Shown here: positions 16,452 through 26,678 of the stretch, in pieces | Position numbering within the stretch: position 1 is the stretch's first letter | How the letters are laid out: every line of letters starts with the position of its first letter | Assembly (NCBI RefSeq): GCF_018260405.1 | Contig: NZ_JAGLBG010000027.1 | Location: 1 to 29,494, forward strand | Origin: Deinococcus sp. | GTDB taxonomy: Bacteria; Deinococcota; Deinococci; Deinococcales; Deinococcaceae | Length of the DNA: 29,494 nt | Reading direction: 5' to 3' | The notes under the pieces: generated by a model | What the model saw: the letters and a program-made list of their open reading frames with translations, nothing else | The model's database searches: none | What the model was told of the DNA's origin: nothing | Program-made: the position numbers and the translations under genes

Positions 16452-16457
16452 AGCATA
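16452..16457 (-). promoter_or_regulatory. Probable -10 element of a leaderless promoter for the quinone oxidoreductase gene
   Basis: TATGCT on the minus strand, followed by seven bases and the ATG at 16444. It decides the choice between two in-frame starts. Confidence 0.45.
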
Positions 16458-16511
16458 CCCGAGCGCCGCCGTCAGAGTGAACGCGCACGGACACAATGAA
16501 CGTGGGCGTGT

Positions 16512-16541
16512 TTGACCACTCAGGCCAAATCGTGAAAACAT
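16512..16541 (+). promoter_or_regulatory. Candidate promoter of the beta-oxidation gene
   Basis: The -35 TTGACC (16512-16517) and a weak -10 AAACAT (16536-16541) are separated by 18 bases. The leader would be about 55 bases, in agreement with the clear ribosome site. Confidence 0.3.
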
Positions 16542-16589
16542 GGCCGGGAAGAATCAATTCAGCCGTGTGACCGCTGCGGCGCACACGTC

Positions 16590-16595
16590 AAGGAG
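16590..16595 (+). promoter_or_regulatory. Ribosome binding site deciding the start of the beta-oxidation gene
   Basis: AAGGAG lies 8 bases before the ATG at 16604 but only 2 bases before the ATG at 16598. The second ATG is therefore the likely start. Confidence 0.65.
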
Positions 16596-16603
16596 ATATG
16601 AAC

Positions 16604-18716
<2,113 letters not shown>

Positions 18717-18721
<5 letters not shown>

Positions 18722-18813
18722 AGCAGTTCTCCGAATGATGGGCAGGTCGGAACAACACCGCCGCCCTCCTTCATTCTACGTCCAGCTCTTTGTTGTTCAC
18801 TCGTTCCACTCGG
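18717..18813 (-). repeat. Dispersed ~97-bp intergenic repeat, family 2, copy 2 (inverted)
   Basis: This is the reverse complement of 4696-4791 with 8 substitutions and one single-base gap. Its left border, TTTAGAGC, includes the TAG stop of the beta-oxidation gene. At the other border lies a perfect 12-bp hairpin. Just beyond the hairpin, GCTCTAAG near 18854-18861 mirrors the opening TTTAGAGCA, so the whole element may reach from 18717 to about 18861 with short inverted ends. Confidence 0.85.
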
Positions 18814-18847
18814 CAAAAAGATGGTCGAAAGAGCGCCATCTTTTTGC
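18813..18847. terminator. Perfect hairpin, bidirectional terminator between convergent genes
   Basis: GCAAAAAGATGG (18813-18824) pairs without mismatch with CCATCTTTTTGC (18836-18847) across an 11-base loop. It has an A run on one side and a T run on the other. It separates the plus-strand beta-oxidation gene from the minus-strand kinase operon and adjoins repeat copy 2. Confidence 0.75.
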
Positions 18848-18914
18848 AAAATGCTCTAAGCAAGACCAGCAGGTCGGCGGGCCGTTTCCTCTGGGGGGCG
18901 GCCTGCTCACCTCC

Positions 18915-18942
18915 TATGAACTCTGCTCTATGAACTCTGCTC
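18915..18942. repeat. Tandem 14-bp duplication
   Basis: TATGAACTCTGCTC occurs twice head to tail (18915-18928 and 18929-18942), followed by a partial AATTCTGC. It lies in the gap after the kinase operon, with no gene on it. The rest of 18848-19039 shows no further feature. Confidence 0.8.
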
Positions 18943-19039
18943 AATTCTGCCCGCAGCTTTGCGAGTTCACAGCGCAAAATCCGCGACCATCCGGCAGGAC
19001 GCCGGGTTGCCAACTCCATGCCTGGAACCCGGGCCGGTA

Positions 19040-20245
19040 TTACTCGTCTTCATCCTCGTCGAGCAGCGGCAGGCGCACGCAGAAGGTCGCGCCGCCGCCG
19101 GGCGTGTCGGACACGTCGATGCGGCCCCCGTGCGCGGTCACGACCTGCTGGGCGATGGTCAGGCCCAGGCCCGCCGACCCGGCTTCCTTGCCCCGGAAGA
19201 ACTTGTCGAAAATCTTGGGCTTGATATGGTCGGGCACCCCCGGTCCCCGGTCAATCACACAGACCTCGACCTCGCCGGGGCGGTCGCCTACCTCGATCCT
19301 GACCTTGTCGGGGCTGCCTGCCACCCGAATGGCGTTGCTCACGAGGTTGGCGAATACCTGATTGAGCCGCCCCGGATCGCCCACGATTTCGATGCTCCTG
19401 GCCTTGACCTCTACGCCATAGTCGCGTCCGACCTGCTCCAGCAGCCGCCCCACATTCATAAAGTGCATCTCAACGCTCTGAACCAGTTCACCGCGCGAAA
19501 GTTGCAGCAGATCGTTGACCAGCCGGGTCATGTTCTCAGCGACGCGCTGCGCGTCCTGAATGACCTGCGAGCCGCCTGCTTCCCGATCAGCGCGGCGTAG
19601 GTAGCCCAGCAGTGAGGTCAGCGGGGTACGCAGCTCGTGGCTGGTTTCGGCCAGAAAAGTTTTTTGCAGGTTCAGGGCTTCTTCAAGCTGTTTGGCCTGC
19701 ACTTCCAGGCGCTGGCTCTGGCGCTCGGCCACGCCGCGTAGCCGCTCGACTTCGGTCAGGCGGGCCTGCAAGGTCACGTTCAGCGCCCGAACCTCGTGTT
19801 CGGCCCGTTCGCGGGACTCGCGGGCCTCGGCCTCGGCCAGGGCGCGGCGCACGCTGGCGGGCAGGCGCTCCAGGCGCTGCTTGAGAATGTAGTCGGTCAC
19901 GCCCTGGCGCAGCGTGTCTACGGCGACTTCCTCGCCCATCGCCCCAGTCACGATGATGAAAGGCAGGTTCGGATACAGCTTGTGCGCGGCCTTAAAGGCA
20001 CTTAGGCCGTCGTAGGCGGGCAGCGAGAAATCGCTGAGAATCAGGTGTGGCGGGCTGCTCCGCAGGGCACCGAGAAAGCCCTGCTCGTCTTCCACCCGCG
20101 TGACCTCGGCTTCCCAGGGCAGGTCGCTTTCCAGATTCAGCACCACCAGCTCGTGGTCGAGTTCGCTGTCTTCGAGGTGCAGAATGCAGATCTTCTCGCC
20201 TGGAGCGGGCAGGGTGGGCAGGGAAAGTACGGGTTCTATGGTCAT
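19040..20245 (-). CDS. Response-regulator/histidine-kinase hybrid (REC-HisKA-HATPase)
   Basis: The 401-residue cytoplasmic protein has an N-terminal receiver domain (about 17-130: acidic E25-D26, phosphoacceptor D72 in LILSDFSLPAYDG, K122 in DYILKQRL). A coiled coil follows at about 135-195 (AEAEARESRERAEHEVRALN). Then comes HisKA with H203 in AETSHELRTPLTSLLGYL. The ATPase has the N-box QVFANLVSNAIR, VIDRGPGVP, the F-box FDKFFRG, and GLGLTIAQQVV. The acidic tail is DEDEDE. The receiver resembles phytochrome-partner regulators. Its start overlaps the stop of the CHASE kinase gene by 4 bases (ATGA), so it is a likely phosphotransfer partner. It has no DNA-binding output, so the signal must leave through another protein. 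Confidence 0.93.
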   Translation of the reverse strand: MTIEPVLSLPTLPAPGEKICILHLEDSELDHELVVLNLESDLPWEAEVTRVEDEQGFLGALRSSPPHLILSDFSLPAYDGLSAFKAAHKLYPNLPFIIVTGAMGEEVAVDTLRQGVTDYILKQRLERLPASVRRALAEAEARESRERAEHEVRALNVTLQARLTEVERLRGVAERQSQRLEVQAKQLEEALNLQKTFLAETSHELRTPLTSLLGYLRRADREAGGSQVIQDAQRVAENMTRLVNDLLQLSRGELVQSVEMHFMNVGRLLEQVGRDYGVEVKARSIEIVGDPGRLNQVFANLVSNAIRVAGSPDKVRIEVGDRPGEVEVCVIDRGPGVPDHIKPKIFDKFFRGKEAGSAGLGLTIAQQVVTAHGGRIDVSDTPGGGATFCVRLPLLDEDEDE

Positions 20246-23200
20246 GGTTCCTCCGGGCGAGCGCTCAGCGGCAGGGTGACCGAAAAGATCGCGCCCTCGC
20301 CCAGCACGGTTTCAGCCGATACCTGTCCGCCGTGGCGCAGCACGATGCGGCGCACGTTCGCCAGTCCTATACCGGTGCCGTCAAATTCCTCGTCACGGTG
20401 CAGGCGCTGAAACACTCCGAAGAGTTTATCCGCGTATTTGGGATCGAAGCCCACGCCGTTGTCTTGCACCTGGACTGTGACCTCCTGGCCGCGCACCACC
20501 CCACTGACCCGGATGTGGGCCTGCTTACGCGTTCGGGTGTACTTGAGCGCGTTGGACAGCAGGTTCTGAAAGACCAGATCAAGCAGGGTCGGGTCCCCTT
20601 TGATGGTGGGCAGTTCACCGAGTTCAAAGCTGACCTGGCGCTGCAAACGGTCGGGTTCCAGGTGATCCCAGGCGGTCTGAACCAGTGTCCCTAGCGCCAC
20701 GGGCACAGTCCGGATCGGCATGCGGCCCATGCGTGAAAATTCAAGCAGGCTGTCGATCAAGACGTTCATGCGCGCCGCCGCCTCGGTGATGACGTTCAGG
20801 TAGCGGGTGCTCTTGGGACTCAGGGTGTCTGCGGCGTCCTTCCTGAGCAGGTCGCCGAAGCCCACCACGTGCCGCAGCGGTGTACGCAGGTCGTGGCTGA
20901 CCGAGTAACTAAAGGCTTCGAGTTCCCTATTGGCCTCTTCCAGTTCGTTGGTGCGGCGCTGCACCCGCTCTTCCAGCGACTGATTGAGGGCCTGCAACTG
21001 ATTTTGCGCGGCCTGGGCGCGGTCGCGCAGGGCGTCGTTGTCAAGGGCCGAGGCCAGGCGCTGGCTGAGTTCCCCAACCAGCTCATGGTCGCGGTCATGC
21101 AGTTCCTGCCGGTAAGCCAGCCCCAGCACCCCCCGCAGGCTACCGTCCAGCCCGATCAGCGGCACGCAGATGGCCCCCGACGCCTCGACCACATGCAGCA
21201 GCGGGTGCACCGGCACAACAACCGGTTCCTCGGTCTCGGCCACCTGCCGCACTATCTCGTAGACGGTCTCCTGAAGGTGCGGCAGAGACCATTTTTCGTT
21301 GACCTGCGACCTGACCAGCACCTGGTAGTCAGGCATGGTCCAGATGGTCGCGGCCACCATGAAGCGCTGGGTAATGAGTGAAAGGACCGATTCGTACTTG
21401 GCTGCTCGGGCGGCCAGCGGATCGTTGACGCGGTTGGTCAGTTCACTCGACACGTCGGCCAGCAGCCGCGAAGCGTTTTCGGCGTACACGCTGGCGTCAA
21501 CGTCCGTACTGGTGCCGACCCACTCGATAATCTGGCCCCGGTTGTCCCGCACGGGCAGGCCACGTGTCACGAAGGTGCGGTAGACGCCGTCGGCTCCCAG
21601 CAGGCGGTGCTCGGCCTCGAAGTTGCGCCCGGCCTTCAGCGCCTGCTCCCAGCGCAACTGGTACTCGGCGCGGTCGCCCGGGTGTATGGTGGCGATCAGG
21701 CCCTGTGTGCTGCGCTCTGCCCCTACGTATTCCGCCCAGCGGCTGTTGAAATAGGTCGCTTCGCCCTTGGGGTTGGTAAGCCACACGATCTGCGGCATCC
21801 CCTCGATCACGCCCCGGTAGCGTTCCTCGTTGCGCTGGGCAAGGCGCTCGGCCAGCAGGCGGTCATGAATATCAGTGGCGCTGGCGACCCACTCGCTGGC
21901 CTGCCCGTCTGGCGTCAGGAGCGGCGCGACCCGGATTTCAAACCAGCGGTCGCGCAGTTTGGCCCCCTGCTTGTCCTTGCCCTCTCCGACGCGCAGCCGC
22001 ACCTCGGAATACGACTGCGTCAGCATGCTGTAGGCGTTTTCCCACATCAGGGTGTACGTCGCCAGATCTTCTGGATTGACCCGCTGCCGCACGTGCTCCG
22101 GCCCCAGCCGGTGGCGGTGCTGGGCGTTGCGGTAGGTGACTTGCCCCGCCGGATCGCTGACCCACAGAATATGCGGAATTCCGTCGAGCACGTCGCGCGA
22201 ACGGCGCTGTTCAGAGTGCAGCGCCTGCTCGGTCTGAACCCGTTCGGACACGTCACGAACCACTTCGAGCAGGCCCAGCAGTTCGCCCGACTGTCCCCGC
22301 ACTTCGGTGCGCTGCGCCTCGCCCTGAAACTGGCTGCCGTCGCTGCGCTGGTACGGCGTGGTGATGGCCTGGAAGATTCGGCGGCTGTCCAGATTGCGGT
22401 CCACATGCAGCCCTGAAAGCGGTTGCCCGTCCAGTTGCCCGCGCCGGAAGCGGAACTGACGGTTCATGGCCCGGTTGACCATGCGGATGCTTCCGGCCTC
22501 GTCGGTAAAAGCCGCCGCGTCCTGCATCGATTGAAAGATGGCCTCGAATTCGGCGCGGGCCTGATCCTGCTGAATCTGGGCTTCTTGCAAGCTATCGTTG
22601 ATCGCCTCGACCCGTTCACGGGCCTGAACCTGGGCCAGCATCACGCGGTAAGCCAAAAAGGCCACCCCCAGCCCCGCTAGCACCGTCATCAGCGGAACCC
22701 AGGTAAAGATGTCTTGCCCGAACTTTTCCGGCGCGGCGTAGTTGATAGTCCAGTTCAGTCCGCCCAGATTGAGCCGGTCGGTCTGGTGAAATCTGCCGCT
22801 GGGCACCGGGCCGTCGAGCAGGGGAGTGCCTCCCAGCAGCGTCTGCGATGAGATGCCGGGAATGCCGTAAACCGTGTCGAGTGATTGCAAAAACAGGTCG
22901 GCCCGCACGGCCAGATACATGAAGCCCTGAAGCTGTTCGGGCGAGTGCGAGTGGGCCAGCGCTGCCGGGCTGTCGTGCCAGATCGGCAGCAGCATCAGGA
23001 AGCCGGGGTAGTGCCTGCCCTGCGGGTCGGTCTGAACCAGCAGCACACGGGACGTGACCTGAAAGCTGTCTGCTCTGGCGGCGCGTTGGATGGCGGCCCG
23101 TCTGATGGGTTCAGACATCATGTCGTAGCCTAGGGCCGCCATATTGCTGCCATTGAGCGGCGAAATCAAGACGATAGGGCTGCGCATGGCTTGGCCGCTC

Positions 23201-23625
23201 TGCGCGGGAAAAATATGGTAGTTGGTCAGGCCCAGCGAGGCCACCAGGGTTTCCAGCGTCGCCTCGGAACCGCGTGGCAGCCAGGTGACGTAGCCCAGCG
23301 CCTGCACGTCGGAGTAACGCTCGCTGAGTTGCAGCGCCTGACTGAACTGCTGAAATTCAGTCGGGGTCACGTCTGCCGGATTGGCCAGCCAGAAGGCGCG
23401 GGTAGCCTGGAGCAGCTTGTCGAAGTCCAGAAGGCGCTGCTGCGTGGCCGTCGTGTGGGCGCTGACCTCGCGCTCGAAGCGCACCTGCTGCTGCTGCAAC
23501 GTGAAATGCGAAATGATGGTTGACAGCGCCGCCGAGAGCAGCATGACCAGCAAAAGCACGGCCAGCGGCAGGCTCCGGCTCCAGCGCACGTGCCAGTGGC
23601 TGAAGCGCCCCAGCCTAGAGGTCAC
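20242..23625 (-). CDS. Membrane histidine kinase with CHASE, three PAS, GAF, HisKA and ATPase domains
   Basis: The 1127-residue protein has TM1 (about 19-40) and TM2 (about 308-330) flanking an extracytoplasmic CHASE-type sensor domain (LLQATRAFWLANP, then SERYSDVQALGYVTWLPRG). Three PAS domains follow: about 355-465, 475-590 (GIPHILWVSDPAGQVTYRNA) and 600-710 (GMPQIVWLTNPKGEATYFNS). A GAF domain lies at about 725-865, a coiled coil at 866-905, and HisKA with H911 in SYSVSHDLRTPLRHVVGFGD. The ATPase has NLLSNALKYT (1021-1030), VQDNGVGFD, FQRLHRDEEFDGTGIGLA and GGQVSAETVLGEG. The GTG start overlaps the aroE stop (GTGA), and its own stop overlaps the next gene (ATGA), so all three are coupled. 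The ligand is unknown. Confidence 0.93.
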   Translation of the reverse strand: MTSRLGRFSHWHVRWSRSLPLAVLLLVMLLSAALSTIISHFTLQQQQVRFEREVSAHTTATQQRLLDFDKLLQATRAFWLANPADVTPTEFQQFSQALQLSERYSDVQALGYVTWLPRGSEATLETLVASLGLTNYHIFPAQSGQAMRSPIVLISPLNGSNMAALGYDMMSEPIRRAAIQRAARADSFQVTSRVLLVQTDPQGRHYPGFLMLLPIWHDSPAALAHSHSPEQLQGFMYLAVRADLFLQSLDTVYGIPGISSQTLLGGTPLLDGPVPSGRFHQTDRLNLGGLNWTINYAAPEKFGQDIFTWVPLMTVLAGLGVAFLAYRVMLAQVQARERVEAINDSLQEAQIQQDQARAEFEAIFQSMQDAAAFTDEAGSIRMVNRAMNRQFRFRRGQLDGQPLSGLHVDRNLDSRRIFQAITTPYQRSDGSQFQGEAQRTEVRGQSGELLGLLEVVRDVSERVQTEQALHSEQRRSRDVLDGIPHILWVSDPAGQVTYRNAQHRHRLGPEHVRQRVNPEDLATYTLMWENAYSMLTQSYSEVRLRVGEGKDKQGAKLRDRWFEIRVAPLLTPDGQASEWVASATDIHDRLLAERLAQRNEERYRGVIEGMPQIVWLTNPKGEATYFNSRWAEYVGAERSTQGLIATIHPGDRAEYQLRWEQALKAGRNFEAEHRLLGADGVYRTFVTRGLPVRDNRGQIIEWVGTSTDVDASVYAENASRLLADVSSELTNRVNDPLAARAAKYESVLSLITQRFMVAATIWTMPDYQVLVRSQVNEKWSLPHLQETVYEIVRQVAETEEPVVVPVHPLLHVVEASGAICVPLIGLDGSLRGVLGLAYRQELHDRDHELVGELSQRLASALDNDALRDRAQAAQNQLQALNQSLEERVQRRTNELEEANRELEAFSYSVSHDLRTPLRHVVGFGDLLRKDAADTLSPKSTRYLNVITEAAARMNVLIDSLLEFSRMGRMPIRTVPVALGTLVQTAWDHLEPDRLQRQVSFELGELPTIKGDPTLLDLVFQNLLSNALKYTRTRKQAHIRVSGVVRGQEVTVQVQDNGVGFDPKYADKLFGVFQRLHRDEEFDGTGIGLANVRRIVLRHGGQVSAETVLGEGAIFSVTLPLSARPEEP

Positions 23626-24470
23626 GCCTGTTCACCGACAGCCGCTTCACCGCCGAGCGCTTGCAAGAACACCCCAGCAGGAACCTGCGCCCCTGTCCAG
23701 GCTTCAAAAGCCAGCCGCGCCTGGTGGGCCAGCATTCCCAAACCGTTTTCGGCCCGCAGCCCGGCGGCGCGGGCGTCGCGTATCAGGCGGGTTGGGGCGG
23801 GCTTGTACACCATGTCGTACACGGCTGTACCCGCCAGCTGTCCGAAGTCGAACTCCGGCAGGGGGGTCTCCCACGGCGCGTCTAGTCCAGCGCTGCTGCT
23901 GTTGATAACGAGGCTGATGTCGGCCCAGGGCACTTCTGGCAGCCGTGCGGCGCGCGCTCCGGCAAAGGCCCCGGCCAACCGTCTGGCGTTGTCGGGCGTG
24001 CGGTTGACGATATACACCGACCTGCCTTGCTGGGTGGCGGCGTACACAGCGGCCCGCGCCGCGCCCCCCGCCCCCAGAATCAGCACGCTGCCACTGCGGG
24101 CCAGCATGTCGTGTGCGTTCAAGGCCGCCAGTAGGCCGGGGGCGTCGGTGTTGTCGCCGATCAGCCGCCCCGCACGGTTAATGACCGTATTGACCGCGCC
24201 GATGGCCCGCGCTGCCGGAGTCAAGTCGTCGAGCAGCGGCAAAACCGTTTCCTTGTGGGGCAGGCTCAGGTTGGCACCCAGGACATCCGGCGCACGCAGG
24301 CGGGCCACCCGGTCGGCAAGCTCGGCTGGCGTCACCCGCACCGCCTCGTAGTCGCCACGCAGACCAGCCGCAGCAAAGGCGGCGCGGTGCATCAGGGGCG
24401 AAAGCGAATGCGCGGCGGGGTCGGCATACAAGTAGGTGCGGTAAGCCGCCGGAACGTCAGTGGAACTCAC
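23622..24470 (-). CDS. aroE: Shikimate dehydrogenase
   Basis: The enzyme reduces 3-dehydroshikimate with NADPH in the pathway to aromatic amino acids. From the GTG at 24470 it has 282 residues, the normal length. It carries the shikimate-binding SLSP (22-25), GANLSLPHKE with catalytic K73, NTVIN (94-98) and DNTDAPGLL with D109. The NADP domain has LILGAGGAARAAVYA and VNRTPDNARRL, and the tail is NGLGMLAHQARLAFEAWTG. The frame is open further upstream to 24638, but the family starts here, and TAGACT lies exactly 7 bases before the GTG. A GGAG also sits 3 bases before it, too close to be a good ribosome site. The kinase gene overlaps its end, an unexpected operon partner. Confidence 0.95.
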   Translation of the reverse strand: MSSTDVPAAYRTYLYADPAAHSLSPLMHRAAFAAAGLRGDYEAVRVTPAELADRVARLRAPDVLGANLSLPHKETVLPLLDDLTPAARAIGAVNTVINRAGRLIGDNTDAPGLLAALNAHDMLARSGSVLILGAGGAARAAVYAATQQGRSVYIVNRTPDNARRLAGAFAGARAARLPEVPWADISLVINSSSAGLDAPWETPLPEFDFGQLAGTAVYDMVYKPAPTRLIRDARAAGLRAENGLGMLAHQARLAFEAWTGAQVPAGVFLQALGGEAAVGEQA

Positions 24471-24477
24471 GTGCTCC

Positions 24478-24483
24478 AGTCTA
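24478..24483 (-). promoter_or_regulatory. Probable -10 element of a leaderless promoter for the aroE-kinase operon
   Basis: TAGACT on the minus strand, followed by seven bases and the GTG at 24470. The gap up to pyrD (24484-24736) has small hairpins only (AGGCCA/TGGCCC near 24501-24515, GGTTC/GAACC near 24656-24668). Confidence 0.5.
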
Positions 24484-24736
24484 GAGCAGCTTGTACCACT
24501 AGGCCATTTGTGGCCCGCCACTCCGAACGGTTTTCCAAGTAGAGCGGCCCCTGTGCAGCGTCTGCCCGCCTGGTCTAATTTGCAAAGTTCAACCCGAGCG
24601 GACGCCAGGCCATAGGCCGCTGGGCGCTCCGAGTGCAACCCCTGCCGGTCATAGGTTCAGCGAACCACGGATACCCGTATTTTTACCTCTCGCCTCCTCC
24701 CGGATTGGGGTTCGCACGCACTGTTCATTCCCGCGT

Positions 24737-25813
24737 TTATTCCTGCCCTACTGCGTCTGCCACCGAACTGAAACCGTCACGCGCCAGCAGTTCGCTGAGG
24801 CCGGTGTTGAGGCGGCGCACCAGCCCCGGCCCCTCGTAGATCAGGGCGCTGTAGACCTCGACCAAATTGGCCCCGGCGCGGATTTTGGCGTAGGCGTCCT
24901 GGGGCGTAAAAATGCCGCCCACCCCGACAATCGGAATCTGGCCCCGCGTCAGGCGGTAGGCGGCCCGCACCAGCTTGGTGCTGCGCTGCGTAAGGGGTTT
25001 TCCGCTCAGGCCGCCGCTTTCCCGGGCATTCGGATGCTGTAGCCCTTCGCGTGAAAGGGTCGTGTTGCTGACTATCAAGCCGCCCGCACCGCCCTCCAGC
25101 ACGGCATTGACACTGGCCCCGAAGTCGTCGGGGTGCAGGTCGGGGGCCAGCTTGACCAGCACGGGCGGGCGCCTGAGGGTGCGGACGCGTTGGGCCTCGA
25201 CTTCCTGCACCACGGCCTGCACCAGGGCCCGGAGGTCGTCGGCGGCTTGCAGGGCGCGGAGGCCGGGCGTGTTGGGGCTGCTGACATTGATGACGAAGGC
25301 GTCGGCCACGTCTTGCAAGGCCCGAACACACTTAAGGTAGTCCTGCACGGCGTCGTCGTTGGGGGTGAGCTTGTTTTTGCCGATATTGACCCACACCGGC
25401 GCTGGGCAGCCAGTGGCCTTCAGGTGCGTGTGCAGCGCCGCCGCACCGGCGTTGTTAAATCCCATGCGGTTAATCAGGGCCGTGTCGCTGGGAAGGCGAA
25501 ACAGCCGGGGGCGGTCATTGCCTGCCTGGGCCAGCGGCGTCACCGTGCCGACCTCGATAAAGCCAAAGCCCAGCGCCGCAAAAGCAGGCACCGCGACCCC
25601 GTTTTTGTCCAGCCCGGCGGCCAGGCCCACGGGTGAGGCGAAGGTCTGCCCCCACAGGCTCTGGCTTAGGCGCGGGTCGCTGGGGGCAGTGAGTGTGCGG
25701 GCCGCCCCCGGCCACGCCGGAACGCGCGAAGCAAGGTGCAGGGCACTGATCGTCAGGTGGTGGGCGTCCTCGGCGTCGAGACGAAAAAGCAGGGGCTTAA
25801 GCAGGCGGTACAT
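24737..25813 (-). CDS. pyrD: Dihydroorotate dehydrogenase, class 2 (quinone-dependent)
   Basis: This FMN enzyme oxidises dihydroorotate to orotate in pyrimidine synthesis and passes electrons to membrane quinones. The 358 residues have the class 2 N-terminal helical extension (MYRLLKPLLFRLDAEDAHHL) that docks to the membrane. FMN and substrate motifs are SPVGLAAGLDKNG, GFGFIEVGTVTP, NRMGFNN, and FVINVSSPNTPGLR with the class 2 catalytic serine (S179) and N181. LIVSNTT, GGLSGKPL, and IVGVGGIFTPQDAYAKIRAGA are also present. The start ATG abuts an AGGAG, too close for initiation, while TATGCT lies 7 bases upstream, so a leaderless mRNA is likely. SodC lies 92 bases upstream on the same strand. 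Confidence 0.96.
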   Translation of the reverse strand: MYRLLKPLLFRLDAEDAHHLTISALHLASRVPAWPGAARTLTAPSDPRLSQSLWGQTFASPVGLAAGLDKNGVAVPAFAALGFGFIEVGTVTPLAQAGNDRPRLFRLPSDTALINRMGFNNAGAAALHTHLKATGCPAPVWVNIGKNKLTPNDDAVQDYLKCVRALQDVADAFVINVSSPNTPGLRALQAADDLRALVQAVVQEVEAQRVRTLRRPPVLVKLAPDLHPDDFGASVNAVLEGGAGGLIVSNTTLSREGLQHPNARESGGLSGKPLTQRSTKLVRAAYRLTRGQIPIVGVGGIFTPQDAYAKIRAGANLVEVYSALIYEGPGLVRRLNTGLSELLARDGFSSVADAVGQE

Positions 25814-25820
25814 CTCCTAC

Positions 25821-25826
25821 AGCATA
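25821..25826 (-). promoter_or_regulatory. Probable -10 element of a leaderless promoter for pyrD
   Basis: TATGCT on the minus strand, followed by seven bases (GTAGGAG) and the ATG at 25813. Confidence 0.5.
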
Positions 25827-25905
25827 GGTCCTCTGGCCGCAGCCTCAACTCTGTGCCTGTGTTCCGGCGTCCCTGCGCCTGAAAGCGCCCCCTGATGGCG
25901 CGGAA

Positions 25906-26463
25906 TCAGGATCCGAGAATAACGCCGCAGCGTTCGCGTGGGCCGCTGTTGCCGCTGGGGTCGGTGTGGTAGTCGTCAGGGGCAGCGTGAATGATGATGC
26001 TACGCCCGATCACGCTGTTCGCCCCGCTGAGGCTGATCTTGGCGGTCAGGAAACTGGCCGTCGCGGTGCCGTCGTCGTTGACCATAAGCATGGGCAGGTC
26101 GCCGCCGTGCCCCTGGCTGTTGCCGCTTTCCGGCGAACCGTGATGGCCTGCTCCCGCCGGGTCAAAGTGACCGCCCGCCCCGCCGAACACAGTGACTTTG
26201 CCCTCGGCGTCGGTGGTGTTGGTGCAGGCGGGGTTAGCGTGAATGTGCATCCCGTGCATTCCGGCGTTCAGGCCGCTAACCCTGACCTGTACGCGGGTGC
26301 CTGCCTCTTCAGGGCTAAAGGTGGCCGTGCCTCTGGCCGCGCCAGAAGAATCGACCAGCTGGGCGGTGGCTGCCGGGGCCTTTTGCAGGGTGGTGCAGGC
26401 CGAGAGGCTCAGAGTAGCGGCGACAAGAGCGGGAAAAAGGCGGCTATGCAGGGTACTATGCAC
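25906..26463 (-). CDS. sodC: Cu/Zn superoxide dismutase, lipoprotein form
   Basis: The enzyme removes superoxide outside the cytoplasm. The 185 residues begin with a lipoprotein signal whose lipobox LSAC places the lipidated Cys at 23. Copper ligands are H73 and H75 (MHIHANPAC) and H159 (IIIHAAPDDY); the bridging His is H99 (GGHFDP). Zinc ligands are H107, H119 and D122 (GHGGDLP). The disulfide is C80 with C179, and the active-site arginine is R176 (GNSGPRERCGVI). The start is GTG at 26461-26463, set by GGAGG seven bases before it. The promoter is not obvious. It is divergent from the YyaL-like gene, with a 215-bp gap between. Confidence 0.95.
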   Translation of the reverse strand: MHSTLHSRLFPALVAATLSLSACTTLQKAPAATAQLVDSSGAARGTATFSPEEAGTRVQVRVSGLNAGMHGMHIHANPACTNTTDAEGKVTVFGGAGGHFDPAGAGHHGSPESGNSQGHGGDLPMLMVNDDGTATASFLTAKISLSGANSVIGRSIIIHAAPDDYHTDPSGNSGPRERCGVILGS

Positions 26464-26470
26464 GGGTATT

Positions 26471-26475
26471 CCTCC
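26471..26475 (-). promoter_or_regulatory. Ribosome binding site deciding the sodC GTG start
   Basis: GGAGG on the minus strand, seven bases before the GTG at 26463. No ATG is available nearby in frame. Confidence 0.65.
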
Positions 26476-26565
26476 ATCGGGTGAATAAGGGCGTAGGACG
26501 CTTCACTTTGAGCCTTCTGGGCAGCACTGACAACCGCACGAAAGCCGAACTGTGTGGTCTGGCGA

Positions 26566-26616
26566 GACACAGCGCAGCTCCAGACACAGCGCAACTCCAA
26601 ACGCAGCGCCAGGCCA
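26566..26616. repeat. 17-bp tandem repeat, two good units and one degraded
   Basis: GACACAGCGCAGCTCCA (26566-26582) and GACACAGCGCAACTCCA (26583-26599) differ at one base. A third unit (26600-26616) is much diverged. The array lies in the divergent gap between sodC and the YyaL-like gene. Confidence 0.8.
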
Positions 26617-26666
26617 ACAGTGGGCATACGCCGATTATACCGTGCTGCCGCACACGGGCTGTGCGC

Positions 26667-26672
26667 TACCCT
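26667..26672 (+). promoter_or_regulatory. Probable -10 element of a leaderless promoter for the YyaL-like gene
   Basis: TACCCT followed by six bases (GGCCCC) and the ATG at 26679. There is no ribosome binding site. Confidence 0.45.
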
Positions 26673-26678
26673 GGCCCC

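Noticed and set aside
24471..24638. N-terminal extension of AroE
   Set aside because: It is not present in the family, and a -10 box lies 7 bases before the GTG at 24470.
26481..26678. N-terminal extension of the YyaL-like protein
   Set aside because: It is encoded by the 17-bp tandem repeat and by promoter DNA; the family starts at the ATG at 26679.
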